64,000 nucleotides of DNA from Pyronema omphalodes (lineage: Eukaryota > Ascomycota > Pezizomycetes > Pezizales > Pyronemataceae): NCBI GenBank assembly GCA_024516155.1, contig JAJJXM010000027.1, forward strand, positions 614,001 to 678,000, in the 5' to 3' direction. Within the stretch, counting starts at the first letter, position 1. Each line of letters starts with the position of its first letter. Positions 48,801-59,230 of the stretch are shown here, piece after piece. The notes under the pieces were generated by a model that did not search any database, had not been told where the DNA came from, and saw nothing but the letters and a program-made list of their open reading frames with translations. Made by a program: the position numbers and the translations under genes.

Positions 48801-51800
48801 GCGGTCCTGAAGCTTAAACGTTGCCGTTAGATATTCCTGAATATTGGGATTCTTTCTCAGAAGCTGCGAGAATGAGGACTGTAGTTTCGAGAACTGGCCT
48901 GCTAACTCCGTGTCAAGGTTGGCGTTCCTGTAGATTTGGAGCATGTCCTCCATTCGTCGTAGATGTACGATGGTTGCCACCGCAGTCCGGGTTATGAAAG
49001 CCCGCGAAATCAACGGAGTTTGGTTAACGAAGCTCAAAAGCTCGTGATATGCCTCTGTACATTTCCCCAGATCATGGCCATCTCTTTCTAAGGATTGTAC
49101 GACCTCATCGACTGCCGCATATGACGGCAACTTATCATGGATGCTGAGAGGTGGTATGATGCAGAGAAAGGCATCATTCTTACTGGCCAGGCCAGTATCG
49201 CTAATGCCGTTGGCCAAGTTTTGGATTACCTGTACACAAGTTAAAGTCAAGCTTTTTTACCCATGAACGATGCCCCACTTACCTCGTTCCCCAGCTCGCG
49301 ATTTTGCCAAGCAGTCGGGACGTTTGTCATGCTTTGAGATGCCTTAGTAGCACGGCGGATACGCGTTATCTTTGGGGCAATTGCCCACATGAAAGCAGTG
49401 AAAATATGCTGTGCGAATAAGAGCTCCCGTTCCGTTGTGGAGATGACGGCGAGAAAACGTTCGTTTTCTGTCTCTGTGTTATCCGTATGTCCCGGCTTGG
49501 ACTTGTCCACAGTGGCTCCGCCCTCTCGGCCAGAGCAGATAGAATATTTAAAGTCAACTGTGTCACATTCGAGTTCAGGAACAGCATCCTTAGTCCCACT
49601 GAAACCGATAATTCTATGGTAGTCGATGCTGTATTGTAACTCCTTCGACTCTGAATGATTGACGACATCTTGCTTTTGTTTGGCTTTACTCATGCGTAGG
49701 ACCGTTGCACTATCACTTGGTAGCCACCACTTCAGATCCTGTCGGAGTGAATTGCTATGCGGCCCCAAAATTCGAAGATTCTGCTTCAGGGCTTCCTGTT
49801 CCAACCGGTCATTGTCTCTCTTGCTGTTACTTTCCTCCCCCTTTCCATTCGCCTCGCTGTCTTTTCGTTTCTGCTCTTGAAGGACAACGTGCCGGAGCCA
49901 CAGGGACAGAAGGGCCTCAATTTCTGCTGACGCAATGCAGAATCTCTCTCCCTCCTTCTTAGCTGTTAGATCAACTCGTTGTCTCTTGTTGTCGAAAAAT
50001 ACATCAATGCCCCATGTAAAATCTTTGGTATTCTTCTGCAGCAGCGTATTTAATACCAGATTCATTGACTTCGTAACTGATACTGCGGCACCCGAAGCCG
50101 GATTTGTCCACTGTGTAAGCGAACCTAAACGCTGCCGGAGTAGAATGACCTCTTTTGCGTTCTGCTGTTTAGCTGCATCAAAACTTTTACAATCAGGAAA
50201 CACTCTGAGTGTTGGTGGTTTCACAACTTTGTGCTCCACGTCCTCAGAATTTGTGGGAAGGATTTGCGGGCCATCTTCGACGCGGTCGAGCCGAGCGGTT
50301 TGCACCGACACAGGATTTATCTGACATTCCTCTTGCCGTGAATGAGTTCGAACGCTGCTGAAGCGACTCCTGAATGTTCCCTGATTTGTCGAGATTGCGC
50401 TGGCTAACCAGTCGAGCTCAAACCCCTTCGTCAGGGTTTCGACCACTGGTTGCTTCGATAATCCTCGACGAATAAAAGCTCGCACTGCTGTCATAAGAAT
50501 TGTAGCTGCCAGCTGAGCAATAGACACAACCCAGTGGGACCCCCGTAGACCTATGAACTGTAGGATGAAACCGGAAATGCTTATAAATGTTCCGAGAGCG
50601 GCAAATGTACCTGCGAGTGATGACACTGACATTTCTTCGCCAGACTGTTGCCGGCTGGATATCCATAACTCTTGGGCGGGCTCTTTTGTGATCATGGCAT
50701 ACGACTCGAAGGTTTGATCACTGATCAGCTTCCCACGTTGTAACCTGGTGTGTTTCAGTTAATTTCAATGGCAAAACAACGCAACATTTTTCATGGCACA
50801 CGAAATGGGCATTGTACCAAAGAAGATAAAGCTTAGCATTTTTTATGCGATCATGCTTCTTGTAGATTTCCTCGGTTGTACTTTGGTCAATTACACTAGC
50901 ACAAATAAACATGCCTAGAACCAGAAGTATCGTTCCGCCAGAGGTGAGCGCTACACAGTAGACATCAGCACATATGCATGTCGAAAGCTAGCAGGTTATG
51001 AGGGAATAGTAAAATCAACTCACGATAGGCATAACCTTGAACTAAAGAACCTCCTTGTGTGAGGTTCCACCCTGAATGGTAAGATGCGAACCCAGCAATG
51101 ACGAGCACTGCGACCTGCACGACAATTCCAAGTAAAGTAGCGAGATGAAGCTCCCAACGTTTTCTATGGACTGCTAGGTTGAGAGAAATGTTAGGTGCAT
51201 TTTTGTTATTTGTCTGTTTCGTCCGTGCGGGAATTTTTAAAGGGTCCCGATGTTTACGACGTTGTGTAGGAAGACCTTTCGCAGTCGACGATGCGCCGCT
51301 TGCATAGGATGACCCCCTCTCAAGGTCTGATGGTGTGTTCCGTGCAGATTGCACGGGTTCGCTGCTTGTAAGGGAACTGGGTCGACCTACTTGGCGATAC
51401 TTGTCGACCGGATTCTCAAAAAGCATTTGAAATATAGAAGCTATATGGTGTCAGTGGGGCTGGAGCTTTTATGGATGGCACCTACTGCGGTCAATTTTTA
51501 TTACGAGATTTTTGTCTTCGGCTTCCTGCAAAGTAAAGATTTGAGAGGTCACCGTCGGTTGAATTTTACTAGAGGCATTGGGTTTCGTGGGCTGAATGGT
51601 TGGTTGTGGTTCTTTATCCGGATCAGCGTCTTGGCTAGCCTGCCCTTGACCCAACGTCTCCCATTGCGGGGGTAGGTTCTCAAAGTAAAGAAGTTCAACT
51701 ATTTCAGGAGCGCCAATCACCCGTACGATGGCGTCACCGTTCCAGATTTCACAAACTACACAGCCATTAACATCGTCTTGGTGGTGCCACATTCGGACTT

Positions 51801-52311
51801 ACCTTCATCGGAAGTTGAGGACATCAGCTCGACCTCCGCTGCTGCGCGTGTCTCTCTGGATCGACCCACGAGAGTTCGGAGCCATGAGGGACCCGCAACC
51901 CTGACTGCACTGACTATGGCTGTGATAATTCCGAGAGGGGCGACCGCGAAGAGGAGAGAGTCGATCCATGATGTTGAGAAGCTCTGGACACGACTAGTTT
52001 AGAAAAAGAAAAAAGACCTTTTACAGTTCTTCTCACCATGAACTGTTGGGCAAATCTGAAATCATTAGTAATCATGCTCCATTATATCGACAACGGATAT
52101 GTGTGAGGGTATACCTTTCCCCGAATAATGCAAGGAGAGGGGCGAGATCAGAAATCAGGTTGTTGGAAACCTCCGCTCCGTTGGTTCCAGTGTTGCTGTT
52201 CCCAAAGAGACCTGCGGTCGATACTGTTGGTGGGGATGCTGCTACCACAGCTGTGACCAACAGCCAGAAAAAAGCGGTATGCATCATCCATGAAGAAGTT
52301 ACCGCCGTCAT
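45852..52311 (-). CDS. Membrane-anchored ankyrin/SPRY protein
   Basis: Eleven exons: 52311-52115, 52057-52039, 51983-51803, 51755-51486, 51440-51024, 50950-50818, 50744-49283, 49229-48553, 48495-46426, 46369-46152 and 46099-45852. All introns are GT-AG, 44-73 nt, and keep the frame, giving 1963 aa; exon 2 is a 19-nt microexon. Parts in order: a hydrophobic N-terminus (about 10-30); about five further hydrophobic segments near 80-100, 320-345, 365-382, 448-470 and 475-497; a soluble region (500-1090); about 17 ankyrin repeats (1100-1700; e.g. GWTPLHVAASLG, GLTSLHLAAHNR); and a SPRY domain (about 1790-1915) with MPGWDENTWGYHGDDG and FTKNGRFLGFRFEDVYGQLFP. There is no NACHT or kinase domain. The layout recalls large ankyrin proteins common in Leotiomycetes. 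A role as a membrane-tethered protein-binding scaffold is inference. The exact start is the least certain part. Confidence 0.83.
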
Positions 52312-55202
52312 CGCGTGGAGAAAATGTACGGTACTTCAAGCGCTCTGCGGTCGAGCTTAGGTGTGATTGTTCGTCAGTTGATTTGGAATGCGCTGTTGAA
52401 TAGCGGATAGCGATTGTCGTCAAAGAAAGTCTAACAGTACGCAAATCGCAACTGCGGAAGATGTACCATTTATACTATTGCGACACAGTAAATATCAACA
52501 GCTGCGCCGCGCGTTATCCCTAGAAGCACAATGGATATCGGTATGTGCTTTAGGAAGAATTATGCCCAGAGCCGGAGATATGAACGCTGTCAGAATGGGG
52601 CTGCAGCTGTGAGTGTTCCTATGGTGTCTGTAGCAATCTTCGCCTCGTCATTGAACGAAACATTAAGAAAGCTGCGGAATGAGTGTATGGGAAACAGTAG
52701 ATCGTGACTGGATACGTTGACAGGTGCGGCTGAGATGCACAAGTTTTACGACCCGCGTTTGCTTTGTAGCACATGTTCTGCACAGAAGTGGGGCATGTCG
52801 CTATCGCATATGTACATTGAATATTCTGCACAACGGTAGCTGTCGGACGTTTCGTATAGCCATCATATTGGATAACGCGAATTGTCGGCAAAATGCATGG
52901 CCGGAATTACCGCCAGTAAAAAGCAATTGCAGGGCCTTTACGACAAAGGATGTTTCTGGTCATATGTTGGTCGCTTTCGCAACGAGGAAAGCACGGCTCC
53001 GAAGGACCACCTGGGTTCGAATGGTGCATCGGATTCAGTCTGGTCCACATCAAATTTAGTGTACAATACACAATATTTACAATCAGGTAAGACAGATCAT
53101 CAAGAGATACGGATAAAAGGCGAGGATGACAGGCGCGTCAAATGGGGACCGTCTTTACTAAACGGCTAGCAATGGTGGAGGGAAGACGACGGAGGACTGG
53201 ATTGGAAGAAACCGACGGCGACGGGAAAGACAAATCGCAACTGATGCAGGAGGAGGTGTTGAGAGATGCGAACCGGTGACTGCATCCAGAGTTTGCAGAA
53301 AAGACTGGGAATTGGGAAGGTCGTGAGGTGGTGAATAGCGCGTTTAGCGTACGTTCCATTTGGCACTAAACGCCGCGTCACAAGTACGAAAGCCTCCCTT
53401 GAAAACCACTTTAGCCGCCTCTACATGCCAAGAGTGTGTTTCTGCGCGGCAAGTGCCCCGCTCACTTTGACTTCACAATCGATATCACGATTACAGTCGA
53501 CTCGGTCTATAAGGGTACGCCGGGACCGAAAGGGTGTACCCTTATATGATGTATATTCTTAAAGAACGAGGGGCTTGGCACGAGTGATTGATCGAGATGC
53601 ACAGAGCTGGGGTAGTGCGGAGGTAAGTGGAGTCCTAGCGCCACACAAATTGCACCATAGCCACACAAATTGCACTATAGCCACATCACCAGCTGCCCCA
53701 CTGTATAAGGGTACCATACAAATTTTCGGCATTTTCATAAGGATATTCTAGTACACTGTGATACCCTTAATTCCCATACAATAACCGTCGGGACCGCGGC
53801 AGGTACCCTTCTACAGTGGGTATTCTTATAGATAGTATCCTTATAACCCGAGTCGACTGTATTGTATATATCCGTTTTCTGTTTGACGAAAAGAATGAAT
53901 ACATAAAGAGCGTACGCCATCGGCCACGGCATATACAGAGACCAAGATACCATTCGATCTTCCCTGATCACCCTTTGCGGGGTAAGATGAGACATTGCCA
54001 TGCCCGCTGCTGCTCCGTCACAGGCAGGTGCTCATAGTCGTCTCAACAAACGACTTTGCCGGCCAACAAGATGTCGATGTAGAGGGAAGATGGGATTATG
54101 ACAGACCTCCGGGGAAATGCTACTCCGCAACGACCGATTAATATATAAATGAGCAAAGGTATGTATAAAATGCCTGTTTCTTGGCGCATTGTGTTTCTAG
54201 ATGCGCGACCTGTTTCAAATTCCTGCGGCGCTAAAAGAAAACAAATTACACCATACTGAACCTACAGATCTGTGGCTGAATAAGAGAGACTGATGCCGTC
54301 AGCGCGCAGTGGCAATTCTGTGAGGTTGCCGCGAAGAATGGAGAGGAAACAGCAATTTCGATGTGATTCATAGACTGGTGATCCAGTGACCATGGTCCTG
54401 ACGCGTATCGTTCGCAACCTCACGTTGATTGTAGCTGTAAACTCAAGAGCCATTTGTCTTGCGGCGCGTGACGCGGTACACAACACACGCGTTCTGCAGA
54501 TTAATGTTCCACAAGCGTTTCGCTGCTGCTCTTCAGCTTCAACTGTGCATCGCAGTGTAAACACCGTTTACAGTGCCCACTTCACCCACACGCCGAGCTC
54601 TTCCAGGCCTGAACACGACACTTCTAATTCCTATAAAACAAACTAATCGCCTGAACCACCTTCTTCGCCAGCTTTGCCTGCATTACCTGCATTGTGCCAG
54701 CTGTCAGTGGCAACAACCCATCCGGATGGTTCAACACAGCGATGTTTCAACATAGCTGGCAAATTTCAATGCAGTGAGCTAATATCATCACATAGATTAC
54801 TAGAGCATCCAAGGCCTGCGTGACCTTTATCTCACCAAACAGTAGCTATTGACACAGACCTTGCCGAACGCTGCTTGAAGTCCTATGCATCCTACTGTTT
54901 CCCACCTTCCAAACATCCCTCGGGCAAAGATGCGAACCCTCGCTAGCACCACCAATGATAGTCTGCCACAATCTACAAGCAGTGCAAAATGTGAGCTTCC
55001 TTGTTGCCACCCTGTCTTTTCGCTTCATTCAATCAGCCTAGGGTTTTCCCTGGAGGTACCAATTTTCAGCAGCGTGCTTTGCATAGACCTGCAGCCTTGC
55101 ATTCTGCAGATCATGAGCTCAGTAGTATCATTTGTCTACACATTGCTCTACATACCAGTTCATATCCAAATAAGACACGACTAACCTATGTAAAGAAATA
55201 CC
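52312..55202. other. Repeat-rich intergenic region
   Basis: Holds a TA-flanked inverted-repeat element (53494-53859). Short frames at 52882-53169 and 54885-55184 show no recognisable features. No gene is supported. Confidence 0.5.
53494..53859. mobile_element. MITE with CAGTCGACTCGG ends and TA duplication
   Basis: The left end is CAGTCGACTCGGTCTATAAG and the right end, read inward, is CAGTCGACTCGGGTTATAAG. TA flanks each side (53492-53493 and 53860-53861). At 366 bp it has no coding capacity. Inside, TATAAGGGTAC recurs in both orientations at least five times and ATAGCCACACAAATTGCAC is tandemly doubled near 53635-53680. The structure fits a non-autonomous Tc1/mariner (Fot1/pogo-like) element; that label rests on the TA and the terminal sequence. 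Confidence 0.8.
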
Positions 55203-55571
55203 ATGGACACTATTCGCCAAAACATCGAGGCCTCAGAGATCCTGCTTGAGAAGTGTGGTATGTCATACCAGCCAGAACATCTCCAAGATTTTGAATAGCA
55301 GCTTGCCAAAATGTCTGCGGCCAAGGTGGCAGATAAAACTGCTCTGGGTTCTAAACAGTTGTGGCGCCTGGTTTTACAGAGATGTCGTCAAAAACAGGAG
55401 TTGTATCCCAAGATGTTCAAAATACTTAAGGAGCGGAGAGGTGCTCAGGTCCAGGAACGATATAAGAAGCAGGAGATGGGCAGGGCGGAGAAGAGACGGA
55501 AACACAGGCCAGACAGACATACCACGACGATAGGCTGGGGATCATTGTTAGACCCTGCCGAGGAGCATTAA
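55203..55571 (+). pseudogene. Small basic ORF interrupted by one TAG codon
   Basis: From ATG at 55203 to TAA at 55569-55571 is 122 codons in one frame, broken only by a TAG at 55296-55298 (codon 32). Before it: MDTIRQNIEASEILLEKC and on to EHLQDFE. After it, a Lys/Arg-rich helix-like part, including KQLWRLVLQRCRQKQ. A GTATGT...TAG pair around the stop looks like an intron, but removing it breaks the downstream frame. A CAG to TAG change (C to T, as RIP or deamination would give) is the simplest explanation. About twenty A residues follow immediately after the TAA, as in a retroposed copy. Family not recognised; it may belong to a transposable element. Confidence 0.45.
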
Positions 55572-55835
55572 AAAAAAAAAAAAAAAAAAAGGGGGGGGAG
55601 GAAGGAAGAAGGGGAAGAAGGGGACGAGGAGGAAGAGGCTGAGGGGTGAACGGTGTAGACAGAGGGGGAGAATGCGGACGGAGAGGAGGATAGGTGGACA
55701 GCGGAAGGAGACGGTGAGGGCAGGAAAAGGAGATGATGAAAGGGTGGAGAGGAAGGGAGAGAGAGCAAGAAGACGAGTGAGAGAAGGGGGCAGAGGAGCG
55801 GAAAGGATGTGAGGGAAAAAAAAAAAAAAAAAAAC
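55572..55835. repeat. Poly-A and purine-rich tract
   Basis: Two A runs of about 20 nt (from 55569 and from 55815) bracket about 230 bp of almost pure A/G sequence on the plus strand. The open frames here are low complexity and not genes. Confidence 0.8.
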
Positions 55836-55887
55836 ATACTCGTGCCTAAAGATGGTGGCTAGCGCCACCATCTTTAGGCACGAGTAT
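55836..55887. repeat. Perfect 24-bp-arm palindrome
   Basis: ATACTCGTGCCTAAAGATGG plus TGGC, a 4-nt centre (TAGC), then the exact complement. It looks like two terminal inverted repeats of one element meeting head to head. A diverged copy lies at 58831-58882. Confidence 0.9.
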
Positions 55888-56163
55888 AAAGGGGACGCAG
55901 AAGGGGAAGGGCGGAGGATGGAATTAAAAGAGAGCGTACAGGGCTCAGGGACACACCGACGAGACGGACAGAAATGGAGTAAGAAGGGACAAGAAGGGGG
56001 GGACTACAACCCCAAGCATGAAAGACCGCTCCGGGGCGTACCCGGTGACTGACGGGGTCACACCCGACAGTTAACAATGTAAAATAAAAACAAGTAGTAG
56101 CCGCCATAACCTTACGGTTAGATGCGTGTATGAGAAATAAATAAATAAATAAATAAATAAATA
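55888..56163 (+). mobile_element. Truncated LINE-like 3' end with AATA tail
   Basis: Purine-rich sequence, GAGCGTACAGGGCTC near 55933, CATAACCTTACGGTTAGATG at about 56105 and an (AAAT)n tail at 56134-56163. The ordered blocks match those on the minus strand at 27.2 kb. The 5' limit is uncertain. Confidence 0.5.
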
Positions 56164-56726
56164 GAGACGGAAACAGGCAGAACTGAAGGGAGGGGAGACT
56201 ATGGATGTCAACCATGGGCACAAAAAGGAAGAGGGAGGTGAGGTGAACGCAGAGACGACGAACGGGAATAAAGAGGTAAAGCGCGAGGAGACAGGAGTGG
56301 TGCCAGAAGAGACGACGGAAAGGAACAGAGAGGAGATACGGGACGATAGAGGAGAGGTCAGAGGTGGGGGAGAGGTAGAAAAGGCGGGGAAGGCGGAGAT
56401 TAAAGGCCAGGCAGAGGAGAATCAATGAGAGCGGGGGGAGAAGAAATCGAAAGAAAACAGGGCTCTGAGTTTGAAGACAGGATGAAAAGCAATATCACGA
56501 AGAATGGGGGATAGAGACGCAAAACCTCATGTACACTGTGGGGTAAATCCCTCCGAGACCCTCGGTACTAAACAAAGTCTCGGATGGCGTAAAAATACCA
56601 TGACAGATAGCATAGTTATAAGTTTGGGACCGTTCATGAGAATTAAATAACCAAATCAAGAAAGAAAAAGTAAGCTAGGGATAAAATCAAAGGGTTTTGA
56701 TCGGTACCAGTGGTATGAGGAACCAT
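56164..56726. other. Purine-rich unique sequence
   Basis: A Glu/Lys/Arg-rich 75-codon frame (56201-56428) lies in almost pure A/G sequence and is probably a composition effect. Nothing else was recognised. Confidence 0.5.
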
Positions 56727-56985
56727 ATTGATTGATTGATTCTTAACAGTTCACAACCACGGTATTGGGTGGGACTGTCCGACTGTGTCGGTACGGCAAT
56801 GCATTTGTACATGGAGGACCAAAAGAAATCTGGACACAAAACCAACACCGGATGCACGTCCCATGCACAACATCCAACAAGTGCACTTTACACCACCCAT
56901 GACCTACCCGCGACAAACACCGCTGACTAAACCACGGGCAGTGGCGCCCGATAAAATTGGAAGCGCACATTAAGTCCTGGTTATC
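56727..56985 (-). mobile_element. LINE-like 3' end with AATC tail
   Basis: On the minus strand the sequence ends GTTGTGAACTGTTAAGAATC followed by AATC units (56727-56741), closely like GTTGGGAAAGTTTAAGAATC at 27.25 kb. The body (56790-56960) has an inverted, diverged second copy at 60808-60985, sharing TTTGTACATGGAG, GCACAACATCCAACAA and CGCTGACTAAACCA. Confidence 0.5.
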
Positions 56986-57103
56986 TAAACGGCACAGAAT
57001 ATTCTTAGGCGCAAATAAAATAACGGTTCAGTCAATTATATCAGTATTATAGAGCCCAGGTAACACGGTGGTTAGCAAAAATAAACACAAAGGCAGTAGC
57101 TAC

Positions 57104-58799
57104 CAGAGTTCGGCACGGTCCGTCCGGTCCCATCCTGACTGTAGACTGGACCTGACCGTCACTCGCGGTCCCGTCCTGAAGAACGACCAGGACCGGCAGT
57201 CCTGGAGGCACCATGGACGGGACGGACCGCGGGTGACCGTGGGTGACCAGGACTAGCGTCGCCGCCGGTCACTCGCGATAAGCGGTTTTTACTACGGCTT
57301 ATGGTGCTTTGCTTAGATAATTCTGATGCATTGCACGAATGAAAGTCACCTATATGGAATTGCTTGCAAGCAAAAAAAAACTTTACTGATGCATAAGAAT
57401 GCTCCTTCACCCGCCACTAAAATGCGTCCTTCCCCATTCTTCTCGAACGAACACAATTCTTGAGAGGACTGGCAGGGTGTTCTGCGGATGGTCGGAACAG
57501 GTGTAGAGGACGGCGATAAGAAAACTGGCATATTCTTGCTCTTCTGGGAATACAGTGATAGCTGTTGATGTTCGAATTACACGGCAATGAAAGAAGTGAA
57601 AAGCAGGTAGATGATGGAAAGGTAGAAGGTAGAATGTGAAGGATAGAAGAAATATTTATAGCGGGAATTTACGTTACTAAGAAACAAAAATAATACAAAA
57701 CTACTATGAGCAGTCAAACTATTGCTGGGTGGAGTGTGCACCTTCAGTGGGGTGTAAAGGTTCTACTAAAGTTCAGGTTCATTTACTACAGTGCTGAAAA
57801 CGTCCCTGCTGTGGCCCATATCATCTGGCAAACTTGAACCACACCACCCCCTGAAAACTAGCTCACCCGAAAGCCACAGACCCAGGGATGCACACGAGAT
57901 GAGATGAGACGAGACCGTGCTTGGTCTCGAAACGTCTCATCTCGTGGGATTTTGGTCTCGTAAATCTCGAGACGTCTCGAGCTCTCGGCGAGACGCTCGA
58001 GACTTTTTGCTAAAAAAAGCAAAAAAAACTCAGAGAAAAGAACTAAAAGAAAACTACAAAAAAAAACCTACAATTCCTCCAAATATTGCATTTTCTAATT
58101 CCATTCCTCTTCATCATTCCCTATCTCCTAGTCTCCAAAATAGGTAACTCAGAGTATAAAAAAAATACAAAAGAATCACAATTCCCCCGAGTATTGCCTT
58201 TCTGGATTCTCATGTTCTTTGTGCTCTTCTATCTCCCAATCCTCAACCTCTGGAATTCCATTCCAACTTTTGATGAGGAGTACTGCGGTTGTGGTTTTGC
58301 CTAGAAAGAGATTCCTATTCTTCGTGGCGATATTTCCGAAATATTTAGTCAGCGAAGGGTCTTTCAATTCAGTGACAAGCATTACCGGCACCAGAGAATA
58401 GTCGTTCAGAGGGAACATTAGAACAACCCTAGCGCTCAGCCTACTAGCCCGCAGTATGGCTTCTGCTGCTATTTGCAATTCCCATGAATTATGTAACAAT
58501 TTTATTGTTATTTTGTCATTTTCCGAATATTTACATATATTTCCTGTGTCTCGAAAAGTCTCAAGCTTATCTCGAGCTTTTAAAAAAAAGTTTCGAGACG
58601 TCTCGTCTCGTGGAAATCTAGTCTTGTGGGTCTCGAGACCCAAGCTCAAACTCTCGTCTCGAGCCGCTCGTCTCCTATGCATCCCTACACGGACCTGCCG
58701 TCACCCGCCGTCCCGTCTGGTGTTTTTGAGTTTGTGGACGAGGCCGGGACACCTAGCGGCCGTCCGTCCGAAGTCATGGACGGACCGTGCCAAACTCTG
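57104..58799. mobile_element. hAT-type non-autonomous element 1, with nested insertion
   Basis: Ends are CAGAGTTCGGCACGGTCCG and, read inward from the right, CAGAGTTTGGCACGGTCCG. A perfect 8-bp duplication, GTAGCTAC, flanks it (57096-57103 and 58800-58807). CAG ends with an 8-bp target duplication are hAT hallmarks. Without the 805-bp nested insertion and its duplication it is about 883 bp, close to element 2. No transposase frame. A 61-codon minus-strand frame (57346-57531) is shared with element 2 and contains FEKNGEGRILVAGEG, but is probably not a gene. Confidence 0.88.
57883..58687. mobile_element. Nested hAT-like element
   Basis: Inserted in element 1. Ends are CAGGGATGCACACGAGATGAG-like on the left and, read inward from the right, TAGGGATGCATAGGAGACGAG-like. 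The flanking 8-bp sequences are CACAGACC (57875-57882) and CACGGACC (58688-58695), one mismatch. Element 2 lacks the insertion and has an intact site there. Subterminal regions are rich in TCTCGAGACG-type repeats. A 168-codon minus-strand frame (58176-58682) is open, but I cannot identify a transposase motif in it. Confidence 0.8.
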
Positions 58800-58830
58800 G
58801 TAGCTACATGAGATATTGTATAACAGCGCA

Positions 58831-58882
58831 TATACTCGTGCCACAAGATGGTGGCACTAGCCACCATCTTTAGGCACAGGTA
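58831..58882. repeat. Diverged palindrome, same arms as 55836-55887
   Basis: ATACTCGTGCCACAAGATGG on the left and GCCACCATCTTTAGGCACAG on the right, with a short centre. Several substitutions separate the arms from the perfect copy 3 kb to the left. It starts 24 bp after the target duplication of hAT element 1. Confidence 0.8.
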
Positions 58883-59067
58883 ACAGTAAATAAGTAGCAT
58901 GCAAAAAATGATCAGTAAAATGTTGAGATTCTCTCGTGTTTGGGGCTAAGAGTACGATAATCGAGATATTAGAGGTATTACTGTTTTTACCACTGGCAGC
59001 AAAAAATCAAGATTGTGCTGTTGTGAATATTAGTGAAAAATAAACAGTAAAGTTGCGATCAGTACGG

Positions 59068-59170
59068 TTCTTGTCTTTCTTTTGTCTTTCTTTGGGCTTT
59101 CTTTTGTCTTTCTTTTGTCTTTCTTTTGTCTTTTTTTTTTCTTTCTTTTGTCTTTCTTTTGTCTTTATTT
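59068..59170. repeat. CTTTCTTTTGT pyrimidine minisatellite
   Basis: About nine tandem copies of a TTTGTCTTTC unit (10-11 bp) between the two hAT elements. Confidence 0.85.
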
Positions 59171-59230
59171 CTACATATTCTTGCTTGTTATGTCAACAAA
59201 GGTTTTTTTAGCCCCTGTAGTAGGTAAATC

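Noticed and set aside
53000..53030. tRNA T-loop-like GGTTCGAAT
   Set aside because: The flanking bases do not form a T stem and no acceptor, D or anticodon arm could be drawn.
55257..55298. GTATGT...TAG as an intron removing the stop in the small ORF
   Set aside because: Splicing at these sites shifts the frame and gives a stop after about 15 codons, whereas the unspliced frame continues for 90 codons.
55548..56052. Frames sharing MVA-ATIFRHEY on both strands, and a similar one near 58.9 kb
   Set aside because: They are translations of the palindrome arms and adjacent low-complexity DNA, not genes.
57346..57531. 61-codon frame shared by both hAT elements (also 59703-59888)
   Set aside because: Shared because the elements are copies; too short and without any transposase feature.
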